Shown here: in pieces, positions 6,780 through 12,294 of the stretch
Layout of the letters: each line of letters opens with the position of its first letter
Position numbering within the stretch: the first letter of the stretch is position 1
From: Paenalcaligenes sp035301625
GTDB taxonomy: Bacteria > Pseudomonadota > Gammaproteobacteria > Burkholderiales > Burkholderiaceae_B
Direction: 5' to 3'
NCBI GenBank assembly: GCA_035301625.1
Contig: DATGTW010000051.1
Span: forward strand, 1 to 12,294
DNA length: 12,294 nt
Notes under the pieces: model-generated
Told to the model about the DNA's origin: nothing
Database searches by the model: none
Seen by the model: the letters and a program-made list of their open reading frames with translations, nothing else
Made by a program: the position numbers and the translations under genes

Positions 6780-8033
6780 ATGTCGATGATTAATAAAGAT
6801 GTCCTGATAAACGTACTACCGCAGTACCAAGATGAGATAAAACGTATGCACGTGTTGGCAGACTTAGACCGGCTGCCAACAATCACAGTGGTGGGTAAAT
6901 ACAATCATGGTAAAAGCAGTTTGCTAAATGCTTTGGTTGGTGAAACTCATTTTGCGGTGGCTGATAAACGCCAAACACGTGAATTAGAACGCGTTGAGGC
7001 TGATGGTGTTTGCTGGTTAGATGCACCCGGATTGGATGCGGATATTCAAACAGAAGATGATGCATATGCTCATCATGCAGCTTGGCTAGAGGCCGATATA
7101 CGTTTATTTGTTCATGCTGCGCGCGAAGGTGAATTGGATGCTGTCGAACGGGCATTATTGCTAGATTTATTGGCAGACGAAGAAAACAGCCATCGAGCTG
7201 TGCTGTTTGTGCTCAGTCAGGCAGATCAAGTTGCTAGTGAAGAGCTGCTGGCTAATATTAGAGACAATATACAGGCGCAGAGCGTAAGTATTTGTCCCGT
7301 CGCGGTATCAACGATGCGCTATCAACGCGGTATAGAACGTGAACAAGCACTGTTCATAGAAAAAAGCGGTATTCCTCAACTGCAAGCAGCTTTGACCGAG
7401 GCAATTGCACAAGTCCCGGCTAAAAGACAGATCGAAAAAGAAAATCTTTTTGAATCTTTGTCCAATGCTTTGGATGTATTAATACAAGCTCAAAAAGGAA
7501 AAGTAAAATCTCTAAAAGAGCAGGCAGAGCAAGAAGAGCGTGCGTTTGCAGCAGAGTTGAAGGGAGTGCTTGAACAAGCTGCTGTTGATTTGCATGACAT
7601 TATGCAAGAACCCGAAATTGATGAGGCTTTGGATCCTGGCACAATAGACGACGTTTATCGAGTCACTGCGGGCAAAATAGAGCGTTCTAAAATTCAAAAC
7701 GCGTATTCACGTGTTTGTATTCATATTCGTGGGACATTAACACGTCACGGTGTAGTTGCGCTTCCTAAACAACAACAAACAGGTGCCAAAGGACTCGATA
7801 CTGTCATGGTCGTTGTAATGGGCGTTTCGGTAAAATATCGAGCCGATCTGCGCCGTATGTTTGGCGATCCTGCGGGGCGTAAACGCCTTTATCAGGATTT
7901 CAAACATTATTTTGAACAGTCCCAAGATCGTATTACACGTTTAGAAACTATTGAGTTATCTAGCCAAGAGCTACAGCTAATGCTGAGTGCACGCGAGGAG
8001 CTACTAAAATGGCAGCAGTTGACAGCATGTTAG
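6780..8033 (+). CDS. Dynamin-like GTPase, first of pair (function unknown)
   Basis: This is a 417-residue GTPase with an N-terminal G domain (about 30-215) and a largely helical, charged C-terminal half. G1 is GKYNHGKSS (39-47), a likely G2 threonine is Thr66 in RQTRE, and G3 is DAPG (81-84). G4 is the degenerate SQAD (146-149), where N/TKxD is expected. Residues 220-275 look like a coiled coil, and TVMVVVMGVSV (341-351) is a short hydrophobic patch that could touch membrane in the manner of a dynamin paddle. There is no signal peptide. AAGAGGG (6771-6777) fits an ATG at 6786 better than the one at 6780; the two differ by only two residues. It sits 8 nt after benE and overlaps the next gene, so benE and both GTPases are probably co-transcribed. 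The nearest concept known to me is the small partner of paired bacterial dynamin-like proteins; a generic HSR1-type GTPase is the alternative. Confidence 0.75.
   Translation: MSMINKDVLINVLPQYQDEIKRMHVLADLDRLPTITVVGKYNHGKSSLLNALVGETHFAVADKRQTRELERVEADGVCWLDAPGLDADIQTEDDAYAHHAAWLEADIRLFVHAAREGELDAVERALLLDLLADEENSHRAVLFVLSQADQVASEELLANIRDNIQAQSVSICPVAVSTMRYQRGIEREQALFIEKSGIPQLQAALTEAIAQVPAKRQIEKENLFESLSNALDVLIQAQKGKVKSLKEQAEQEERAFAAELKGVLEQAAVDLHDIMQEPEIDEALDPGTIDDVYRVTAGKIERSKIQNAYSRVCIHIRGTLTRHGVVALPKQQQTGAKGLDTVMVVVMGVSVKYRADLRRMFGDPAGRKRLYQDFKHYFEQSQDRITRLETIELSSQELQLMLSAREELLKWQQLTAC
7995..8000 (+). promoter_or_regulatory. Shine-Dalgarno inside the first GTPase gene
   Basis: GAGGAG lies 8 nt before the ATG at 8009, within the 3' end of the upstream GTPase gene. 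It supports the start at 8009 over the in-frame ATG at 8027 and therefore the 25-nt overlap of the two genes. Confidence 0.65.
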
Positions 8034-9634
8034 AGGAAAATATCGAGACGCAATTCTTTGATAGATTGTCGGCGGTCGAAATAGAGCCAATAGATTTAGA
8101 CCGATTGCTAAATTTGTTAATGAACTGGCGTAACAGGCTATTGCAGCAGCTGGTACAGCAGCCCTTAACATGCAAAATCCTTGCCGAGCACCATTCGGTA
8201 GCCAGGAATTTAAATGAAATTAATGAAAATATAGCCACATTTGATGAGCGATGGGGTTCGCAATGGCAAGAGCGACAACCAGCCCAAGATTTAGCGCGCT
8301 ATTTTGACGATAAATTAATGTTTTTGGTTTACGGTAAGTTTAATGCTGGCAAAAGCTCATTTTGTAACTTTATAGCCGACCGTTTTGCTGCCCAAGGGCA
8401 TAAAGTAAGTTTTTTTGTTGTAGATGGGGATGAGATTAAAACGATCGCAGGGCCCTTTAAAGAAGGGAGCACCGAAACTACAGCCGAGATACAGGGATTG
8501 TTATTAGCTGATCGGATGGTGTTGCTGGATACACCGGGTCTACATTCGTTGACCGAGGATAATGCTGCTTTGACCCGTCAGTTTTTAGAAAGTGCTGATG
8601 GGATGTTGTGGTTGAGTAGCTCCACATCCCCTGGGCAGGTGCAGGAGCTGGATGCCTTAGGGCAAGAATTGCGCCGCCGAAAACCACTATTGCCAGTGAT
8701 TACACGTAGTGATTTTATTGATGAAGACATCGTCAATAATGAGATAGTCAAGGTGGTGTGCAATAAAACAATTGAAAATCGCAGTTTACAAGAAGAGGAT
8801 TTGGGTGCTCGAGCTGTCCAGAAACTAGCAGAATTAGGGGTGGGCCCTGAGGCGCTAGTACCTGCAATTTCGGTTTCTGTATACGCTACTAAGGAAGGCA
8901 GCATCGGCACAATAGCAGTTGATGAATTAAAAAATAAAGCGCACCACCAGGCTGATGAGAATTTTAAACGAGGTGGGTATGATCCTGTTTTGGATTCTGG
9001 TGGTTTTTATCGCTTTTATGAGGCTTTGGGAAATTTATTGCCATATATGGTGGCGTATAAGCAAAAAAAGCCCGCAGAAGTTCTTTTGCATCATTTAGAA
9101 GAAAATATCTTTGGGGATCTTGTCAATTTACAAAAACAACTACAAAAAACCTGCCGCTTGATAGATGAGGAGATTAAAAGCGTTAAACAGAGCAGTGAAA
9201 AATGGGCGCGACAGGTTTGGCAACAATGTACCGCTGATGTGCCGACCCTTTTGGACGATCATATTGACTCTGGATGCTCTGTCCAAGAGCTGTATGCTGC
9301 TTTGTGCATCCGTTTGAATAAGCAGATCAGTCATGAAACGTCACTTCTTTTTCCGGCCTATAAGAATGTTTTGCAAGAGTCGATAGATTTATCCGAAATT
9401 GAGCACGCTTTGGTTAGGTTTAAGCAAGTTTCGCTCGATAATTACGAGACATTTTATGAGTGTTTAAACCAAGAGATTTTCCATGCTGCTAATATTCTCG
9501 GTGAAAGAATGGCAGAAGAGCTCTTTGAGTCATTGATGGGGCTGCAGGAAAAACTTGTACAAAGACAAGAATTAATACAAAACTATAGCGAGTCTTTGGA
9601 TGAAATACGTCTAAATTTGGTACACAGCGCTTAA
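8009..9634 (+). CDS. Dynamin family GTPase, second of pair (LeoA/bacterial DLP-like)
   Basis: This is a 541-residue dynamin-like protein. A helical N-terminal segment of about 100 residues (a likely neck/bundle part) precedes the G domain: G1 GKFNAGKSS (109-117), G2 threonines in GSTETTAE (about 153-160), G3 DTPG (174-177) and G4 TRSD (232-235). The remainder (about 300-541) is predicted helical, with coiled-coil-like stretches at about 365-400 and 500-535, as in the stalk of bacterial dynamin-like proteins. No transmembrane helix or signal peptide is evident. Bacterial dynamins of this layout remodel or tether membranes and often work as pairs. The tight 25-nt overlap with the preceding GTPase gene suggests stoichiometric co-expression and a hetero-oligomer. 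A role in phage defence (Eleos-like), envelope stress or toxin/vesicle release is inference only. AT-leaning codons (ATA, TTA, AAA) are frequent by eye. Confidence 0.78.
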   Translation: MAAVDSMLEENIETQFFDRLSAVEIEPIDLDRLLNLLMNWRNRLLQQLVQQPLTCKILAEHHSVARNLNEINENIATFDERWGSQWQERQPAQDLARYFDDKLMFLVYGKFNAGKSSFCNFIADRFAAQGHKVSFFVVDGDEIKTIAGPFKEGSTETTAEIQGLLLADRMVLLDTPGLHSLTEDNAALTRQFLESADGMLWLSSSTSPGQVQELDALGQELRRRKPLLPVITRSDFIDEDIVNNEIVKVVCNKTIENRSLQEEDLGARAVQKLAELGVGPEALVPAISVSVYATKEGSIGTIAVDELKNKAHHQADENFKRGGYDPVLDSGGFYRFYEALGNLLPYMVAYKQKKPAEVLLHHLEENIFGDLVNLQKQLQKTCRLIDEEIKSVKQSSEKWARQVWQQCTADVPTLLDDHIDSGCSVQELYAALCIRLNKQISHETSLLFPAYKNVLQESIDLSEIEHALVRFKQVSLDNYETFYECLNQEIFHAANILGERMAEELFESLMGLQEKLVQRQELIQNYSESLDEIRLNLVHSA

Positions 9635-9658
9635 CTATGGCAAGATCTATATAGGTTG

Positions 9659-9718
9659 GGTGCTCATGGGTCTGTGGGCACCAGCGTTTAGGGTGCTATG
9701 TGTGCTTTTACTAAGCAC
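9659..9718 (+). other. Two small hairpins between the dynamin pair and scpB
   Basis: GGTGCTC (9659-9665) can pair with GGGCACC (9676-9682), including one U-G wobble. GTGCTT (9702-9707) pairs perfectly with AAGCAC (9713-9718). Neither is followed by a T-run, so neither is a classical intrinsic terminator. They may be weak transcript-end structures of the upstream operon or part of the scpB leader. A TATATA (9648-9653) just upstream lacks a matching -35. Confidence 0.35.
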
Positions 9719-9737
9719 TATCGAATAAAAAAGGCGG

Positions 9738-9762
9738 TCTTTAGCGACATTTTGGCTAAAGA
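9738..9762 (+). promoter_or_regulatory. Perfect 8-bp hairpin abutting the scpB ribosome-binding region
   Basis: TCTTTAGC (9738-9745) is the exact reverse complement of GCTAAAGA (9755-9762), with a 9-nt loop. The 3' arm runs into the purine tract GAGAGA (9761-9766) ahead of the ATG at 9770, so folding would partly occlude the ribosome-binding site. A regulatory role is inference. Confidence 0.4.
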
Positions 9763-9769
9763 GAGACAC

Positions 9770-10309
9770 ATGACCAAAGAAAATACTCAACATATAATAG
9801 AAGCAGTGTTACTATGTGCTCATGAGCCGCTCTCAGTTGATCAGTTACAACAAATACTCGAGCCATTAGAGCTCAGTAAACAGCAAGTCGAAGATCATTT
9901 ACATCAACTGCAGTTATACTGGTCCCAGAGGGGTTTATATTTAGAGCGCGTTGCTTCGGGTTGGGCGTTTCGTTCACAGTCTGCTGTGCAGCCTTATATT
10001 TCCCGTTTATTTGCTCAGCGCCCTGTGCGCTACTCACGCGCCGCCTTAGAGGTTTTAGCCATTATTGCATGGCGCCAGCCGGTGACACGCGGTGATATTG
10101 AGGACATCCGCGGCGTTTCAGTTTCGTCTCAGATTTTACGTAATCTCGAGGATCGAGGTTGGATAGAGATTTTGGGCTATCGTGATGCCCCTGGTCGTCC
10201 CGCGTTATTTGGTACGACCAAGCAGTTCCTGGATGATTTAGGGCTTGTGTCCCTGCAGGACCTGCCCCCTTTAGAGTCTATAGACCCAGTCCAAGAGCCG
10301 GTTCAGTAA
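9770..10309 (+). CDS. scpB: Segregation and condensation protein B (ScpB)
   Basis: ScpB is the winged-helix (kite) subunit that, with the kleisin ScpA, binds SMC to form the bacterial condensin that organises and segregates the chromosome. From the ATG at 9770 it has 179 residues, normal for the family. The N-terminal winged helix starts at once (HIIEAVLLCAHEPLSV). The second carries the family signature: RYSRAALEVLAIIAWRQPVT, then RGDIEDIRGV, ILRNLEDRGWIEI and GRPALFGTTKQFL. An in-frame ATG at 9698 with AGGG just ahead would add 24 residues (start MCAFTKHYRIKK) that do not resemble ScpB, so I chose 9770. Its own Shine-Dalgarno is weak (GAGAGA). scpA is not adjacent. rluB follows 204 nt later, a neighbour order common in betaproteobacteria. 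Confidence 0.92.
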   Translation: MTKENTQHIIEAVLLCAHEPLSVDQLQQILEPLELSKQQVEDHLHQLQLYWSQRGLYLERVASGWAFRSQSAVQPYISRLFAQRPVRYSRAALEVLAIIAWRQPVTRGDIEDIRGVSVSSQILRNLEDRGWIEILGYRDAPGRPALFGTTKQFLDDLGLVSLQDLPPLESIDPVQEPVQ

Positions 10310-10333
10310 TTTGCGCCTTTCCGAATTAATATT

Positions 10334-10374
10334 TACACGCTTCGGTATGCAGGTCATACCATGGTTCCCGTGTA
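10334..10374 (+). other. Nested dyad in the scpB-rluB gap
   Basis: An inner perfect hairpin, GGTATG (10344-10349) with CATACC (10355-10360) around a 5-nt loop, sits inside an outer pair TACACG (10334-10339) with CGTGTA (10369-10374). The inner dyad also reads as GTAT-N7-ATAC with a T-N11-A spacing, as in LysR-type operators. Whether it acts as RNA structure, as an operator or not at all cannot be decided from sequence. Confidence 0.4.
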
Positions 10375-10432
10375 TACAAGCACAGTGCTAATTACGTTTA
10401 GTGTATTCATTATTTTTAATTCAATTAACAAT

Positions 10433-10470
10433 AAAAAAGGCAGTCTTGATTGACGCTGCCACTCATTTTT
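10433..10470 (+). terminator. Possible weak, possibly bidirectional terminator after scpB
   Basis: An A-tract (10433-10438) leads into GGCAG (10439-10443), which pairs with CTGCC (10456-10460); five bases later there is a run of five T (10466-10470). The stem is short, the loop long (12 nt) and the T-run displaced, so the call is weak. It would separate scpB from rluB transcription. Confidence 0.35.
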
Positions 10471-10513
10471 GCCGCATAAACAATGCACAATAAAAGGATA
10501 GGAGTTTTTAAAA

Positions 10514-12133
10514 TTGACACAGCGAAAAGATAAGGGGCGGAGCTCAGAGGTCGCCGCCCAGGGCGATGGAGCACCTGCACAAAGCAGGCCTCGTGGGCGC
10601 AAATTGCGTACCCCATTTCGTCGTCGTCGCGGCGATGCTGTTCAAGCGAGACGTTCGCGTAAACAGTCTTCACAATCACAACAGACACACACACAAGAAC
10701 AACAGTCGCCGGCTGCGGCTACTAAGCAGGCCCAACAGCCTCGTAGAGGGCGAAAAGGGGCGCAGGGCGATCAGCAGCAAGCACGCGGTCCCCAGAGTAG
10801 ACGCCAAGGGCGTGACGGTCAGGGGGTACGTACTCCTCGGCGTCGAGGCGGACGTATGTCCCGACGGGGTCCGGGGCGCCCTCTAAGTGATCAAGAGCTC
10901 GAACAGGCATTGTCCTTTTTAGATCGTGCTGATCACAGTATGCAGCGCCGCTTGAGTCGGTATTTGACCAGCGAGACTATTCGACCCAAACTTCACAAGG
11001 TGCTCGCACATGCGGGCATTGGCTCACGACGCGAGATGGAAGAACTCATTGTCGCTGGGCGTGTTTCTGTGAATGGCGAGCCAGCACATATTGGGCAACG
11101 GGTCGGTCAGGACGATCAAGTGCGTGTTAACGGTCATCTAATTCGTCGTCCTAATCCACAGAGGCCTCCACGGATTATTTTGTACAACAAGCCAGCAGGT
11201 GAGATCGTATCGCACGATGACCCCAAGGGGCGTGACACCGTATTCCAGCGTTTGCCTTCTATTCGCAATGGCAAATGGCTGTCAGTGGGGCGCTTGGATT
11301 TGAATACCGAGGGTTTGTTGATCTTTACAAACTCGGGTGATTTGGCCAATCGCTTTATGCACCCGCGTTATGGTGCAGAGCGTGAATACGCAGTACGTAT
11401 TTTTGGTTCTTTGACTGCCGAGCAAAGCAAGCAGTTGCTCGATGGGGTTCAGCTTGATGATGGGCCTGCCAAGTTCAGTTCTTTAGAGTATCTAGGGGGC
11501 GAGGGCAGCAACCGTTGGTATCGTGTCACACTTTTCGAGGGGCGAAACCGCGAGGTGCGCCGTTTGTTCGAGGCTTTGGGCTTAGTGGTCAGTCGCTTAG
11601 TGCGCACGCGTTTTGGCGAAGTAGTGTTGCCACGTGGTTTGCGCCGGGGCCGCTGGGAAGAGCTAAATCCCGAAATGGTTACTGCGTTGATGTTGCGTAT
11701 GGGCCTAATTAAACCCGAGGGCGAAACAGATCGCCGTGGCGGACGCCGCCGCCATCAACAGCCCATGAGTCATGAAAATGCTTTACCGCCTGGTTTGGTT
11801 GATCCCAGTGCAGGCAGGCAACCGCGCATGGCTCGTGACGCCAAAGCTGGTGCACCTTTCCTGGTAGGTGATGCCACAGGGACGGGCCTGCTAGTGAGTG
11901 GGGGATTGCCTAATGGCCACCCTCAAGACGAGCGGGCAGAGCGCAGTGGCGGTCGCGGTCGAAAGCGCGCATCAAAGCGCAGTTCTGATCGTGGTTCGCC
12001 GGCTCGTCGTAGTGCGCCTCGTGCGCGCAAAGGTCGTGGGCGTCGTGGTCAACGTGATGATTGGCAGCCTCGTCATGCTGATGCACATGAGTCCCAACTG
12101 ACGCGACGCGCTGTTCAGCGTCGCTCACGCTAA
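10514..12133 (+). CDS. rluB: 23S rRNA pseudouridine synthase RluB with long basic tails
   Basis: RluB isomerises one uridine of 23S rRNA helix 89 (U2605 in E. coli) to pseudouridine during 50S assembly. An S4 RNA-binding domain starts at about 157 (RPKLHKVLAHAGIGSRREME) and the RsuA/RluB-type catalytic domain follows. Its active-site motif GRLDLNTEGLL contains the catalytic aspartate, Asp262. YNKPAGEIVS and EGRNREVRR are further conserved blocks. At 539 residues it is far longer than the E. coli enzyme (about 290). The excess is an Arg/Gln/Gly-rich N-terminal tail of about 150 residues and a basic C-terminal tail from about 400, both low-complexity and probably disordered. Translation starts at TTG: an in-frame stop lies at 10499-10501, GGAG (10501-10504) sits 9 nt before the TTG, and the next in-frame ATG is more than 100 codons later. 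RsuA/RluE/RluF paralogues are less likely, given scpB next door. Confidence 0.9.
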   Translation: MTQRKDKGRSSEVAAQGDGAPAQSRPRGRKLRTPFRRRRGDAVQARRSRKQSSQSQQTHTQEQQSPAAATKQAQQPRRGRKGAQGDQQQARGPQSRRQGRDGQGVRTPRRRGGRMSRRGPGRPLSDQELEQALSFLDRADHSMQRRLSRYLTSETIRPKLHKVLAHAGIGSRREMEELIVAGRVSVNGEPAHIGQRVGQDDQVRVNGHLIRRPNPQRPPRIILYNKPAGEIVSHDDPKGRDTVFQRLPSIRNGKWLSVGRLDLNTEGLLIFTNSGDLANRFMHPRYGAEREYAVRIFGSLTAEQSKQLLDGVQLDDGPAKFSSLEYLGGEGSNRWYRVTLFEGRNREVRRLFEALGLVVSRLVRTRFGEVVLPRGLRRGRWEELNPEMVTALMLRMGLIKPEGETDRRGGRRRHQQPMSHENALPPGLVDPSAGRQPRMARDAKAGAPFLVGDATGTGLLVSGGLPNGHPQDERAERSGGRGRKRASKRSSDRGSPARRSAPRARKGRGRRGQRDDWQPRHADAHESQLTRRAVQRRSR

Positions 12134-12172
12134 ACAGGTATTTGGATTTTTATGTTTTAGCAGCTATATCAC

Positions 12173-12200
12173 TGTTAATTTAGTGGATTTCTGTTAAAAT
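12173..12200 (+). promoter_or_regulatory. Possible sigma-70 promoter downstream of rluB (upstream copy)
   Basis: TAAAAT (12195-12200) resembles a -10 box. TGTTAA (12173-12178) or the overlapping CTGTTA, 16-17 nt upstream, is a poor -35. Support is weak. Confidence 0.3.
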
Positions 12201-12231
12201 ACAGGGCTTAGCAAGTTTAGCAGTCATAGTT

Positions 12232-12240
12232 TGCTATAAT
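12232..12240 (+). promoter_or_regulatory. Extended -10 promoter downstream of rluB
   Basis: TGCTATAAT (12232-12240) is a perfect extended -10 element (TGn plus consensus TATAAT). No good -35 is present at 16-18 nt, which fits extended -10 promoters. Transcription would begin near 12247 and run out of the window, probably into the next gene or its leader. In many betaproteobacteria rimP-nusA-infB follow rluB, but no RimP sequence is visible here. Confidence 0.55.
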
Positions 12241-12294
12241 TTGCCTTATGTTCAAATGCTTGGGGCCACTGGCTATTTTGTGGCATCCAGACAC

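Noticed and set aside
9698..9769. Longer ScpB N-terminus from ATG 9698
   Set aside because: The added 24 residues do not look like ScpB, and the region is better explained as a structured leader. Not fully excluded.
10450..10480. TTGACG (10450-10455) with CATAAA (10475-10480) as the rluB promoter
   Set aside because: The spacing is 19 nt and the -10 match is poor; not reliable enough to annotate.
10354..10694. Reverse-strand open frames across the scpB-rluB gap and the rluB 5' end
   Set aside because: They are antisense to the Arg-rich rluB coding region, have no recognisable domain and show no ribosome-binding site.
12248..12294. Short open frame starting MFKCLGPLAILW at the window end
   Set aside because: It has only 15 codons before the edge, no Shine-Dalgarno, a start right at the predicted transcription start, and no resemblance to RimP.

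Overview
The window looks like chromosomal DNA of a betaproteobacterium, probably Burkholderiales/Alcaligenaceae. This is inferred from three things: a benzoate ortho-cleavage operon, a scpB-rluB pair in which RluB carries very long basic tails, and moderate base composition. No rRNA, tRNA, insertion sequence, integrase or CRISPR array was seen. Every gene is on the + strand.

Region 1 (2..6771) is a tightly packed aromatic-acid catabolic operon. It runs benC (5'-truncated by the window edge), benD, an AAHS-family MFS transporter (benK/pcaK-like), pcaI, pcaJ, pcaD, catC and benE. Together these activate benzoate to catechol (BenC with an unseen BenAB oxygenase, then BenD), carry out the later ortho-pathway steps (CatC muconolactone isomerase, PcaD enol-lactonase, PcaIJ 3-oxoadipate CoA-transferase), and import the substrate through two unrelated transporters. 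Not visible here are BenA/BenB, CatA, CatB, the PcaF thiolase and any regulator; some may lie upstream of the window.

Region 2 (6780..9634) holds two dynamin-like GTPase genes (417 and 541 aa). The first begins 8 nt after the benE stop and its Shine-Dalgarno touches that stop. The second overlaps the first by 25 nt. This two-gene dynamin module, riding on a benzoate operon, is the most unusual content of the window. It resembles paired bacterial dynamin-like proteins (LeoA/LeoBC, called Eleos in the phage-defence literature; Campylobacter DLP1/DLP2), but its function here is open.

Region 3 (9635..12294) is housekeeping. After a 135-nt leader with three consecutive small hairpins comes scpB (SMC-kleisin partner, chromosome condensation). 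A 204-nt gap with a nested dyad and a terminator-like hairpin follows. Then comes rluB (23S rRNA pseudouridine synthase), which starts at TTG and carries long Arg-rich low-complexity tails. The last 161 nt hold an extended -10 promoter (TGCTATAAT) that probably drives the next, unseen gene.
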